From JACVRX01 sp035697245 (GTDB lineage Bacteria; Actinomycetota; Actinomycetes; Jiangellales; Jiangellaceae), in assembly GCA_035697245.1 (NCBI GenBank), contig DASSDH010000098.1, positions 1 through 62,229 of the forward strand: DNA of 62,229 nucleotides, read 5' to 3'. Both the position numbers and the translations under genes were made by a program. Shown piece by piece: positions 45,307 to 53,669 of this stretch. The notes beneath the pieces are model-generated. The model did no database searches, was not told the origin of the DNA, and saw only the letters and a list, made by a program, of their open reading frames with translations. Within the stretch, counting starts at the first letter, position 1. The number at the start of each line of letters is the position of its first letter.

Positions 45307-46475
45307 CGCTCATCGCCCCTGGCCGCCAGCTCTTCGCGTAACCACGTGCGCTGCTCGCGCAGCTGCGGCGTGGGCTCGGCGTAGACGTGCGCGAACAACT
45401 CATCGGGATCGACTTCGGGGTCTTCGTTCATCCGCTCCCTCAGCCTGTTCGCGAAGGTCTCGGCTTCCTGACGCGCGGCGCCGATGTCCTCGTCGGCCAG
45501 CGCGCCAGAGTCGGTGAGGTATGTCTCCAGCCGTGGGATCGGGTCTCTGGCTTCCCACGCCGCTACCTCGGCGGCGTCGCGGTATCGCGTCGCGTCGTCG
45601 GCGTTGGTGTGTGCCTCGATGCGATAGGTGTGCGCTTCCACCAGGAACGGCTTGCCGTCCCCGCGGGCGGACTCCACCGCGTGGCGAAGCACGGCGAGCA
45701 CGGCCACGAGGTCGTTGCCGTCCACCTGCTCGCTGCGGATGCCGTACCCGACTCCCTTGTGCGCAAAGGACGGCGCCGCAGTCTGTTTCGCCAGCGGCAC
45801 CGAGATCGCGTACCGGTTGTTCTGAATCAGGAACACGACCGGCGCCCTGAACACGGCGGCGAAGTTCAGCGCCTCGTGGAAGTCGCCCTCGCTGGTTCCA
45901 CCGTCGCCGACGAACGCCAGCGCCACGGTGTCCTGCCCGCGTCGCCGTGCGGCGTAGGCGAGGCCGGCGGCATGCAGGCTGTGCGTTGCCAGCGGCGTGC
46001 ACTGGGGAGCGGTCCGGGTGGTCGTCGGGTCGTAGCCGCAGTGCCAATCTCCGCGAAGAAGCGTGAGAGCCTGTACTGGGTCGATGCCGCGGGCAACGAG
46101 CGCCATGGACTCCCGGTAGGTCGGGAACATCCAATCGGTATCCCGCAGGGCGAGCACCCCGCCCACTTGGCAGGCCTCCTGCCCGTGGCTCGAGGGGTAG
46201 ACGGCGAGGCGACCCTGCTTGGTCAGCGCCGTTGCCTGGGCGTCGAACCTCCTGCCACTAACCATTCGCCGGTAGCCCTCGATCAGCAGGTCGACGGGCG
46301 GCACCTGATAACCGGCCCGCTCCTGCTCCGCTGTGGGCCGGCCCACGTCGTCGAGGAACCGGACCGGTGTCGGAGCTGGAAGCAGACGAGTGGCCGGGTC
46401 GGGACCAGTCTCACCCGGTGTGGCCGGGCCCGGTGTGGCGGCGGTGTGGCGCTGGGCTTGCACGGTCATGGTCAC
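45303..46475 (-). CDS. bkdA: Branched-chain 2-oxoacid dehydrogenase E1 alpha
   Basis: 390 aa. The thiamine diphosphate motif is GDGGTSEGDFHEALNFA with the downstream QNN; SSHGQEACQVG and MFPTYRESMALVARG are typical of E1 alpha. It decarboxylates the 2-oxoacids from Leu, Ile and Val. The first ~40 residues are Pro/Thr-rich and variable. It heads the bkd operon and is divergent from an Lrp-type regulator, with a perfect palindrome between them. Confidence 0.95.
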   Translation of the reverse strand: MTMTVQAQRHTAATPGPATPGETGPDPATRLLPAPTPVRFLDDVGRPTAEQERAGYQVPPVDLLIEGYRRMVSGRRFDAQATALTKQGRLAVYPSSHGQEACQVGGVLALRDTDWMFPTYRESMALVARGIDPVQALTLLRGDWHCGYDPTTTRTAPQCTPLATHSLHAAGLAYAARRRGQDTVALAFVGDGGTSEGDFHEALNFAAVFRAPVVFLIQNNRYAISVPLAKQTAAPSFAHKGVGYGIRSEQVDGNDLVAVLAVLRHAVESARGDGKPFLVEAHTYRIEAHTNADDATRYRDAAEVAAWEARDPIPRLETYLTDSGALADEDIGAARQEAETFANRLRERMNEDPEVDPDELFAHVYAEPTPQLREQRTWLREELAARGDER

Positions 46476-46525
46476 TCAACCTCGATGCTGCCGGCCTCAC
46501 TTTGACTACTGATCCTGCTCCGATT

Positions 46526-46539
46526 GAGATGGTCATCTC
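46526..46539. promoter_or_regulatory. Candidate Lrp/BkdR operator
   Basis: GAGATG-GT-CATCTC is a perfect 14-bp palindrome in the 108-bp gap between bkdA and the divergent Lrp gene, 51 bp from bkdA and 45 bp from lrp. AsnC/Lrp regulators usually bind such dyads next to the genes they control. Confidence 0.6.
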
Positions 46540-46583
46540 CAGTGTCCAGCCGAGACTGTGACAGATGGCTACGATGAGCCACC

Positions 46584-47093
46584 ATGGATGGCCGAACGTC
46601 TCAGACAGACGGTACTCAGACCTGGCGAACCGGACGTTCGGCCCGCGCCCTCGACGACGTCGATCGCCGGATCCTCGCTGAGCTGACCCGCGACGGACGG
46701 GTGTCGATTCGGACGCTTGCCGAACGGGTGCACGTATCTCGGGCCAACGCGTATGCGCGCGTCGATCGGTTGGTCGGCGACGGCGTCATCACTGGCTACA
46801 CCGCGCAGATCGATCCGGAGCGGGCCGGGCTTGGGACCAGTGCCTACGTGTTGCTGACGATCCAGCAGAACACGTGGCGCGAGGTCGCCGCAGCGTTGAA
46901 TGCTCTTCCGTACGTCGAGCACTTCGCGCTCGTCGGCGGCGATTTCGACGTGCTGGCGCTCGTCCGGGCCCCGAACAACGCCGAACTGCGCCATGTCGTC
47001 CTCGAACGGATCCAGGACATTCCCGGCGTGCGTGGGACGCGCACCTGGTTGATCTTCGACGAGCACGAGGGCCGGGGCGTCGGGTGGCGGTAA
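46584..47093 (+). CDS. bkdR: Lrp/AsnC family regulator (BkdR-like)
   Basis: 169 aa. The helix-turn-helix reads LDDVDRRILAELTRDGRVSI then RTLAERVHVSRANAYARVDRL; the RAM ligand domain includes YTAQIDPERAGLGTSAYVLL and VGGDFDVLALVRAPNNAEL. The divergent position to bkdABC suggests it controls the operon in response to branched-chain amino acids or oxoacids, as known for BkdR proteins. Confidence 0.9.
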   Translation: MDGRTSQTDGTQTWRTGRSARALDDVDRRILAELTRDGRVSIRTLAERVHVSRANAYARVDRLVGDGVITGYTAQIDPERAGLGTSAYVLLTIQQNTWREVAAALNALPYVEHFALVGGDFDVLALVRAPNNAELRHVVLERIQDIPGVRGTRTWLIFDEHEGRGVGWR

Positions 47094-47099
47094 GTGTTG

Positions 47100-47882
47100 T
47101 CAGCGAAGAGCGCGACGGGCGAGGCCCTCGATGGCGTCGAGCACCACCGGCCAGGCCGCCGACCGAGGGTCGATGAGCTCGAAGTGCCCGGTCCCGTCGA
47201 GGAGCCGCAGCTGCGCGGCAGACTGCGTGGCGTATCGACGCGACAGATCGGGCGGAACGGTGGCGTCGTCCGCCCCGTGCACCACGACGACAGGCACTGA
47301 CGGCGCCGGAAGGCGGCACGGGTCCGCGTGATCGTAGCGGTCGGGAACCTGGTCGGGCTCGCCGCCGAGAAGCTCCCGCACGGCCCCCGAGTCCAGGTCG
47401 AGCCGGAATGCCTCGGCGAGGTCGGCGACCGGTGCCAGCGCTACGACGCCCACGTACGCGCCAGGCAGCTGCAAACCCGCGCACCACAGCGCCAGGTGTC
47501 CGCCGGCGGAGTGCCCGGCCAGGATTGTTGTCGTCGCATCGACGTCCGTGCCGACCGCATCGGCGACCAGTTCCGGCACAAGGGCAACCGCGAGTGTGAT
47601 GTCGTCGAAGGTCGCAGGCCAGCCCCCGCCGTCGCCGGTCCGGCTGTACTCAGGGGTGGCGACGACAAATCCGGCATCGGCGAGCCCGTCTGCCATGGGC
47701 CTGGTGTGTGTGCGGTCCCAGGCGACCCGCCAGAACCCACCGTGCAGCAGGACCACGAGCGGCGCGCTTTTCCGCAAGGGCAGCCTGAGGTCGACCTGCT
47801 GGTCGTCCCGCGGGCCGTACCGGAGCACAGCGTCGGGTGGCGACGCCGGACGCGTGAGCACATTTCGCTGTTCCGGCTGCAC
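47100..47882 (-). CDS. Alpha/beta hydrolase (BD-FAE/esterase type)
   Basis: 260 aa from the GTG at 47882, chosen for GGAGA eight bases upstream; the frame is open to 47981 but that part contains palindromes and would collide with the divergent DUF4177 start. The oxyanion motif is LVVLLHGGFWR, the nucleophile elbow GHSAGGHLAL, the acid VVVVHGADDATVP and the His GTGHFELID. It resembles esterases of the kynurenine-formamidase-like group; substrate unknown. Confidence 0.85.
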   Translation of the reverse strand: MQPEQRNVLTRPASPPDAVLRYGPRDDQQVDLRLPLRKSAPLVVLLHGGFWRVAWDRTHTRPMADGLADAGFVVATPEYSRTGDGGGWPATFDDITLAVALVPELVADAVGTDVDATTTILAGHSAGGHLALWCAGLQLPGAYVGVVALAPVADLAEAFRLDLDSGAVRELLGGEPDQVPDRYDHADPCRLPAPSVPVVVVHGADDATVPPDLSRRYATQSAAQLRLLDGTGHFELIDPRSAAWPVVLDAIEGLARRALR

Positions 47883-47979
47883 CTGTTCATTCTCCGGTGA
47901 GCGTGTCGACTTTGCCGGCGTAGACGGCAGCACAACGACATGATCATGGGATCCTGGGCGTCCCAGTAGGCTCGCCGCC

Positions 47980-48138
47980 ATGGTGAAGTGGGAGTACGCG
48001 ACCGTGCCGCTGTTGGTTCATGTGACCAAGCAGATTCTCGACAACTGGGGCCAGGACGGTTGGGAGCTCGTCCAGGTCGTCCCCGGCCCCAACCCGGAGA
48101 ACGTCGTCGCCTATCTCAAGCGGGAGAAACCCGAATGA
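47980..48138 (+). CDS. DUF4177 family small protein
   Basis: 52 aa, starting ATG GTG AAG TGG GAG. The sequence begins MVKWEYATVPLLVHVTKQIL and has the family core GQDGWELVQVVPG. RidA begins inside its stop codon (ATGA at 48135-48138). It resembles the small protein upstream of the RidA gene in mycobacteria. Function unknown. Confidence 0.88.
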   Translation: MVKWEYATVPLLVHVTKQILDNWGQDGWELVQVVPGPNPENVVAYLKREKPE

Positions 48139-48593
48139 CACCCGAAGAGCGCCTCGTCGAGCTGGGACTCGACCTCCCGCCGGTCGTGGCGCCGGTCGCG
48201 GCGTACGTTCCAGCGGTGCGTACCGGGTCGTACGTCTACACCGCCGGTCAGCTGCCGTTACGCGATGGCGCGCTGATGCACACCGGGAAGGTAGGCGCCG
48301 AGGTCAGCCCCGAGGAGGCGTACGAGTGTGCCCGGCAGTGCGCCCTCAACGCTCTGGCCGCGGTCCGGTCGCAGGCGGGCGACCTGTCCGCGATCACCCG
48401 CGTGGTCAAGCTTGTCGGCTTCGTCTCGTCAGTGCCGACCTTCACCGGCCAGCCGCAGGTCGTCGACGGGGCGAGCGAGCTGCTGGGCCAGATATTCGGC
48501 GACGGCGGGCAACATGCCCGCAGCGCGGTCGGCGTCGCCGTACTGCCGCTGGACGCACCGGTCGAGGTAGAGCTGGTCGTGGAGGTCGGCTGA
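48135..48593 (+). CDS. RidA family protein (Rv3678c-type)
   Basis: 152 aa from the ATG at 48135. RidA-like features: YVYTAGQLPLRDGALMHTGK, ECARQCALNALAAVRSQAGD and VVKLVGFVSSVPTF. The catalytic Arg of classical RidA (in the motif CxVVVR near the end) is not present in the C-terminal part SAVGVAVLPLDAPVEVELVV, so it belongs to a divergent subgroup and enamine deaminase activity is uncertain. It is coupled to DUF4177 and followed 3 bp later by a Nudix gene. Confidence 0.88.
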   Translation: MTPEERLVELGLDLPPVVAPVAAYVPAVRTGSYVYTAGQLPLRDGALMHTGKVGAEVSPEEAYECARQCALNALAAVRSQAGDLSAITRVVKLVGFVSSVPTFTGQPQVVDGASELLGQIFGDGGQHARSAVGVAVLPLDAPVEVELVVEVG

Positions 48594-48596
48594 CCG

Positions 48597-49472
48597 GTGC
48601 CGTCCTCGCGGTCGCTGCCACCCGCGCTCGCCGCTCGGGCGCGCGAGTTCGTTGCCGGCGAGCTGACGGCCGTGCGTCCGCGGCCGGCCGCGACAGTCGT
48701 GCTCCTCCGCGACTCTCCGTCGGGCATCGAGGTCTATCTGCTACACCGCCGGCGGAGCATGCCTTTCGCCGGTGGCATGCAGGCATTCCCCGGTGGCGCC
48801 GTCGACCTACGCGATGCCGACGACCCCGCACTCGGTTGGCTTGGTCCACCGCCGTCGGTGTGGGCGACCCGCCTCGGAACGTCAGAACCGGTAGCTCGCG
48901 GATTCGTGTGTGCTGCTGTCCGCGAGACGTTCGAAGAGGCCGGTGTCCTCCTGGCGGCCAGCCCCGACGGGACGCTTGTGGATGCGGCCGGGTCGGTGTG
49001 GGAGAACGACCGGCGAGCGCTCGTCGAGCGTCGGCTCGTCCTCTCCGAACTGCTGAAACGCAGGAACCTCGCCGTGCAGACGAGCCTGCTTCGGCCGTGG
49101 GCTCACTGGATCACCCCGCGGTTCGAGCCGCGCCGGTACGACACCTGGTTCTTCCTGGCCCCGGTGCCTGCTGGTCAACGCGCACGTGACGTGTCCGGAG
49201 AGGCCGACCGGGCATTCTGGATGCACCCAGCCGAAGCCGTCGCTGCAGCCGTGGCCGGTGCGGTCGCCATGCTGCCCCCGACCTGGGCGGTGCTGGAGGA
49301 GCTCGCGAACTACGACGCGGTGGCCGACGCACTGGCCGCAGCCGACGGCCGCGCCGTCGAGACGGTTCTGCCCGGCTGGATCGAGGTCGACGGCGAGATC
49401 AGAGTCGTGCTGCCAGACGACGCGGAGTTTCCCGGCGACGACCCCGGCGACCAGGTGGGCGAGCCGACGTGA
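48597..49472 (+). CDS. Nudix hydrolase
   Basis: 291 aa. An inserted Nudix box is split: FPGGAVDLRDADD, then ARGFVCAAVRETFEEAGVLL after about 30 residues, as in the NUDT19/RNR-type long Nudix proteins (REtfEEaG core). Substrate is likely a CoA or nucleotide derivative. It overlaps the MBL gene by 4 bp. Confidence 0.85.
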   Translation: MPSSRSLPPALAARAREFVAGELTAVRPRPAATVVLLRDSPSGIEVYLLHRRRSMPFAGGMQAFPGGAVDLRDADDPALGWLGPPPSVWATRLGTSEPVARGFVCAAVRETFEEAGVLLAASPDGTLVDAAGSVWENDRRALVERRLVLSELLKRRNLAVQTSLLRPWAHWITPRFEPRRYDTWFFLAPVPAGQRARDVSGEADRAFWMHPAEAVAAAVAGAVAMLPPTWAVLEELANYDAVADALAAADGRAVETVLPGWIEVDGEIRVVLPDDAEFPGDDPGDQVGEPT

Positions 49473-50221
49473 TGCTTCCGCCCTGGTGCCGGCTGGTCCG
49501 GGCAGACAATCCCGGCCCGATGACGCTGAACGGCACAAACACCTATGTGCTGGCAGGCGCTGCCGGCAACGTGGTGGTCGATCCAGGTCCGCGGCTCGAC
49601 GAGCACCTGCAGGCGGTTGCCGCCCTCGGACCGGTCGCCGTGACGCTGCTCACCCACGGTCACCTCGACCACAGCGGAGGGGCCGAACGCTTTCATGAGT
49701 TGACTGGGGCTCCAACCCTGGCGAAAGACCCGGTGCTAAATATCGACGGCGAGCCGCTGACCGTCGACGGCATGACACTCGACATTGCCGGCCTCGACAT
49801 TCAGGTCCTGCACACTCCCGGCCACACCGCCGACTCGGTGTCGTTCGTGGTCCGTGCGGCCGGCGTGGTGGGCGTCGTGACCGGCGACACCATCCTGGGC
49901 CGCGGAACAACGGTCGTCGCGCATCCCGACGGCCAGCTGGGACCCTATCTGGAGTCGCTCGCACGCCTCGGTGAATTACGGGGCGCACTGCTCCTGCCAG
50001 GGCACGGTCCGGTTCAGCCCGACGTCGCCCTGGTCGCGGCCGAGTACCTCGCCCACCGGTACCAACGGCTGGGTCAGGTACGCGCCGCCCTGGCCGCCGG
50101 AGCCCGGACACCGCGAGAAGTCGTCGAGATCGTCTACGCCGACGTGGACCGAATACTGTGGCCGGCCGCCGAGCAGTCCGTCCACGCCCAGCTCGACTAC
50201 CTCACCAACGAGAGCGGCTGA
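49469..50221 (+). CDS. MBL-fold metallo-hydrolase (Rv3677c-type)
   Basis: 250 aa. The zinc ligands appear in THGHLDHSGG, TPGHTADS, VTGDTILG and LLPGHGP. A C-terminal winged-helix-like part (RAALAAGARTPREVVEIVYA) is typical of the LACTB2/Rv3677c group. The start overlaps the Nudix stop. Substrate unknown; LACTB2-like members are RNases. Confidence 0.9.
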   Translation: MMLPPWCRLVRADNPGPMTLNGTNTYVLAGAAGNVVVDPGPRLDEHLQAVAALGPVAVTLLTHGHLDHSGGAERFHELTGAPTLAKDPVLNIDGEPLTVDGMTLDIAGLDIQVLHTPGHTADSVSFVVRAAGVVGVVTGDTILGRGTTVVAHPDGQLGPYLESLARLGELRGALLLPGHGPVQPDVALVAAEYLAHRYQRLGQVRAALAAGARTPREVVEIVYADVDRILWPAAEQSVHAQLDYLTNESG

Positions 50222-50270
50222 GCCCGGCGACCAAGAAAGCTGGATCGACTCCAAACGGCCGATACCGGAC

Positions 50271-50945
50271 TCAACGCGCCCGCCGGCGCAACCGCTCAAT
50301 GTCGAGTAGCACGACCGAACGCTGCTCGAGCCGCAACCATCCGCGCCCGGCGAAGTCGGCGAGCGCCTTGTTGACGGTCTCGCGCGACGCTCCCACAAGC
50401 TGCGCCAGCTCTTCCTGGGTGAGATCGTGCACGACGCGAACACCTTCGTCGGAGACGACGCCGAAACGGGTCGACAGATCCAGCAGCTGCTTGGCCACTC
50501 GGCCTGGCACGTCGGAGAAGACCAGATCGGCGAGGGTGTCGTTGGACCGCCGCAACCGCTGCGCGAATTGCAACAGCAGGCCGCGCGCGACTTCGGGGCG
50601 GCCGGTCAGCCAGGGAAGAAGGTCGGTGTGGCCGAGTCCGAGCAGCGTGGTGTCCGTAACCGCCGTGACGGTGGCGCTGCGCGGCCCGGGATCGAACAGC
50701 GACAGTTCACCGAACATCTGACTCGGCCCCAGCAGGGCCAGCAACTTCTCGCGCCCGTCGGGCGACGTCCGGCCAAGTTTGATCTTGCCGGCGATGACGA
50801 CGTAGACCCGGTCGCCCTCATCACCTTCCCGGAACAGCACCTCGCCGCGGGCGAGCTTGACCTCGACCATCGAGGAGCGCAAGGCTGCAGCCGCTTCGTC
50901 GTCCAGCTCGCGGAACAGCGGCGCTCTGCGGAGCACGTCGTCCAC
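50271..50945 (-). CDS. crp: Crp/Fnr family transcriptional regulator
   Basis: 224 aa, very like mycobacterial Crp (Rv3676). The cyclic-nucleotide domain shows GEVLFREGDEGDRVYVVIAG and FGELSLFDPGPRSATVTAVT; DVPGRVAKQLLDLSTRFG and the helix-turn-helix LTQEELAQLVGASRETVNKA follow. It is expected to bind cAMP and regulate genes globally. It is divergent from nth. Confidence 0.95.
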   Translation of the reverse strand: MDDVLRRAPLFRELDDEAAAALRSSMVEVKLARGEVLFREGDEGDRVYVVIAGKIKLGRTSPDGREKLLALLGPSQMFGELSLFDPGPRSATVTAVTDTTLLGLGHTDLLPWLTGRPEVARGLLLQFAQRLRRSNDTLADLVFSDVPGRVAKQLLDLSTRFGVVSDEGVRVVHDLTQEELAQLVGASRETVNKALADFAGRGWLRLEQRSVVLLDIERLRRRAR

Positions 50946-51094
50946 GAGACCTCCTCGTCCCCCGAACGGTGGCCTGGGCGCCCTGAGTGTTTCCCGGTCA
51001 CATCATCATGACGGATCATGCTCCACGGCGAGTCGGAGCGCGACTCATCGATCCGCCCAGCCGCCGGTCCGCTGCGACCTCTTAGGCTGGAGCG

Positions 51095-51802
51095 ATGTCG
51101 GCCCCCGTAGGTGAGGAGTCGCGGCTCGCACTGGTACGACGAGCCCGCCGGATCAACCGCGAGCTTGCGCTGACCTATCCCGATGCACACTGCGAACTGG
51201 ATTTCACCTCGCCGTTCGAGCTGCTCATCGCCACCGTTCTGTCAGCGCAGACCACTGACGTCCGGGTCAACATGGTCACGCCGACGCTGTTTGCCAAGTA
51301 CCCCAGTCCCGCCGATCTGGCTGCGGCGGATCGCGCTGACGTCGAGGCCATCATCCAGTCGACCGGATTCTTCCGGGCCAAGACGCAGTCGATCATCGGA
51401 CTCTCACAGGCGATCGTCGACCGGTTCGGTGGTGAGGTCCCCGGTCGTATGAAGGATTTGGTGACCCTGCCCGGCGTCGGGCGCAAGACTGCGAACGTCG
51501 TCCTTGGGAATGCGTTCGGGGTCCCAGGGATAACCGTCGATACCCACTTTGGCCGCCTCGCTCGCCGGTTCGGTTGGACCACCCACACCGATGCGGACAA
51601 GGTCGAGGCCGACGTGGCGGCACTGATTCCAAGGCGGGAGTGGACGATTCTCTCGCACCGATTGATCTGGCACGGACGACGCTGCTGCCACGCGCGCCGA
51701 CCGGCCTGCGGGGCGTGTCCGCTCGCCCGGTTGTGCCCGTCCTATGGCGAGGGGCCGACCGACCCGGTCGTTGCCGCGACGTTGTTGAAAGGGCCTGCAT
51801 GA
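51095..51802 (+). CDS. nth: Endonuclease III
   Basis: 235 aa. The helix-hairpin-helix is LPGVGRKTANVVLGNAFG, the catalytic Asp is in VDTHFGRLARR, the catalytic Lys follows in the AQTTDVRVN region motif of the family, and a [4Fe-4S] cluster is built by CHARRPACGACPLARLC. It excises oxidised pyrimidines. The next Nudix gene starts inside its stop (ATGA). In mycobacteria a thioredoxin-like gene lies between these two; here it is missing. Confidence 0.95.
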   Translation: MSAPVGEESRLALVRRARRINRELALTYPDAHCELDFTSPFELLIATVLSAQTTDVRVNMVTPTLFAKYPSPADLAAADRADVEAIIQSTGFFRAKTQSIIGLSQAIVDRFGGEVPGRMKDLVTLPGVGRKTANVVLGNAFGVPGITVDTHFGRLARRFGWTTHTDADKVEADVAALIPRREWTILSHRLIWHGRRCCHARRPACGACPLARLCPSYGEGPTDPVVAATLLKGPA

Positions 51803-52470
51803 GTGTCGCCGGTCAGCCGCCTGGCTGGCTGCGCACGATCGCCGACGCGGTCGGCGAGGTCACGGTCGATCAACTGTCACGACATGCTCCGCCCGAGCCG
51901 GGGGCCGGGCGTGCCTCGGCGGTACTAACGCTGTTCGGGGAGTCAGTCATCGACGGTCGGTTGGTTCCCGACGTCCTGCTCATCGAGCGCGCCTCGTCAC
52001 TGCGCAGTCATGCCGGGACACCCGCGTTCCCGGGAGGAGTGATCGATCCCGACGACGATGGTCCGGTCGGCGCAGCGTTGCGGGAAGCCCGGGAGGAAAC
52101 CGGGCTCGACCCGGCCGGTATCGACGTGCTTGCCACTCTCCCGGCCCTGTGGCTGCCCGTGGGCGGATACGTCGTCACGCCTGTGCTCGCGTGGTGGCGG
52201 ACGCCGTCCCCCGTCGCCGTCGTCGATGTTGCCGAAGTGGCGTCGGTGCATCGGATTCCCGTCGCGAAGTTCGTCGATCCGGACAACCGGCTGCGGGTGT
52301 ATCACCCCAGCGGTTACCTCGGCCCGGCGTTCCGTGTCGACGGACTGCTGGTCTGGGGTTTCACGGCCGGAATCCTCAGCGGCCTGCTCGAAGCCGGTGG
52401 GCTGTCCCGGCCCTGGGACCGCGGCCGAGTCGAGCGCGTTCCGGTGGCGGAAGAAGCGAGCGCGCGGTGA
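51799..52470 (+). CDS. CoA pyrophosphatase-like Nudix hydrolase (Rv3672c-type)
   Basis: 223 aa from the ATG at 51799. The CoA-type Nudix motif is present: LRSHAGTPAFPGGVIDPDDD followed by AALREAREETGLDP. It hydrolyses CoA or related dinucleotides. It overlaps nth upstream and marP downstream by 4 bp each, so nth-nudix-marP is one coupled unit. Confidence 0.92.
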   Translation: MSVAGQPPGWLRTIADAVGEVTVDQLSRHAPPEPGAGRASAVLTLFGESVIDGRLVPDVLLIERASSLRSHAGTPAFPGGVIDPDDDGPVGAALREAREETGLDPAGIDVLATLPALWLPVGGYVVTPVLAWWRTPSPVAVVDVAEVASVHRIPVAKFVDPDNRLRVYHPSGYLGPAFRVDGLLVWGFTAGILSGLLEAGGLSRPWDRGRVERVPVAEEASAR

Positions 52471-53657
52471 TCTTGGGGCTCAATCTGGTGGACTGGCTGG
52501 TGATCGCCCTGGCCCTGGTCGTGGCGTACACCGGCTGGGTCCACGGCTTCGTGGTCGGCCTGCTGTCTTTCGTGGGCTTCGTCGGGGGAGCAATTGCCGG
52601 ATTGCTTCTCGTGCCGGTGGTGCTCGGCGGCTTGGAGCCCAGCCTCGGGGCCTCCGTGCTGGCCGTGCTGATGGTGCTCGCCATCGCGTCCATCGGTCAG
52701 GGTCTGCTTGCCTGGGCTGGAGGATGGGTCCGGTCGAAGGTGTCGTCGGAGCCGGCCCGCCATCTCGACGGGCTGGCCGGCGCGCTGCTGGCTGTCGTCG
52801 GTCTGCTGATCGGTGCATGGGCCGTGGGCCTGGCTGTCTCGTCCTCGGCGATCCCGTACGCATCCGCGGGTGTTCGTGAGTCGAAGATCCTCAGGACCGT
52901 CGACGGTGCGATGCCGGTGGCCCCCGACGCTCTGCGCGATGCCTTCGAATCGGTCGTCGCGGCTGGCCGATTTCCAGAGGTCGTCGCGCCTTGGGTGCCG
53001 GAGCCCATTCGCGACGTCGGGGCGCCGACTGCGGCGCTGAGCCGCGACCCGGAGATCCGTGCGGCTTCGGCCAGCGTGGTCAAGGTGATCGGTCGGGCCA
53101 GCTCGTGTAACCGGGTCATCGAAGGCAGCGGCTTCGTCGTCGCGCCGGAACGGGTGATGACCAACGCTCACGTCGTCGCAGGAGTCGCCGCGCCCATTGT
53201 CACCGCACCCAACGCCGAACCGCTGGAATCGCGGGTGGTGCACTTCGATCCGAGTACCGACGTGGCGGTGCTGGCCGTACCGGGACTGGATCGTGCGGCG
53301 CTCGCGTTCCGCGACGACGCGGCCACCGGTGCGCATGCTGCCGTCGTCGGCTACCCGGGCAACGGGCCGTTGCGCACCGAGCCGGCGCGGGTCCGTGGTG
53401 AGTATGCCTTGCTGGGCAGTGACATCTACGACGACGAAACCGTCAGCCGCGACGTGCTCTCCATGCGAGGCGAGATTCGCCCGGGGAATTCCGGCGGGCC
53501 GCTGGTCGCGGACGATGGGCTCGTGTACGGAGTGGTGTTCGCGGCCTCGCTGACCGACCCGGACACCGGGTACGCCTTGGCGCCCAGTGAGGTGGGAAGT
53601 GCGCTCGAGGCCGCCGACGCAGCCACCGAGCCCGTCCCGACCGGCGGGTGCGTCTGA
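52467..53657 (+). CDS. marP: Periplasmic serine protease MarP
   Basis: 396 aa from the GTG at 52467. Four N-terminal membrane helices (CvpA-like, about 5-130) anchor a trypsin-like domain with His235 (MTNAHVVAG), Asp265 (DPSTDVAVL) and Ser342 (RPGNSGGPL). His235 has the same number as in the M. tuberculosis enzyme, as I recall. MarP supports acid resistance through cleavage of wall hydrolases. A Cys at the domain start (ASSCNRVIEGSGF) and one near the C-terminus could form the redox-sensitive disulfide. Confidence 0.94.
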   Translation: MILGLNLVDWLVIALALVVAYTGWVHGFVVGLLSFVGFVGGAIAGLLLVPVVLGGLEPSLGASVLAVLMVLAIASIGQGLLAWAGGWVRSKVSSEPARHLDGLAGALLAVVGLLIGAWAVGLAVSSSAIPYASAGVRESKILRTVDGAMPVAPDALRDAFESVVAAGRFPEVVAPWVPEPIRDVGAPTAALSRDPEIRAASASVVKVIGRASSCNRVIEGSGFVVAPERVMTNAHVVAGVAAPIVTAPNAEPLESRVVHFDPSTDVAVLAVPGLDRAALAFRDDAATGAHAAVVGYPGNGPLRTEPARVRGEYALLGSDIYDDETVSRDVLSMRGEIRPGNSGGPLVADDGLVYGVVFAASLTDPDTGYALAPSEVGSALEAADAATEPVPTGGCV

Positions 53658-53669
53658 TCCGTGGACCCG

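Noticed and set aside
50985..51030. Possible Crp binding site upstream of crp and nth
   Set aside because: The half-sites do not fit TGTGA-N6-TCACA well enough to call.
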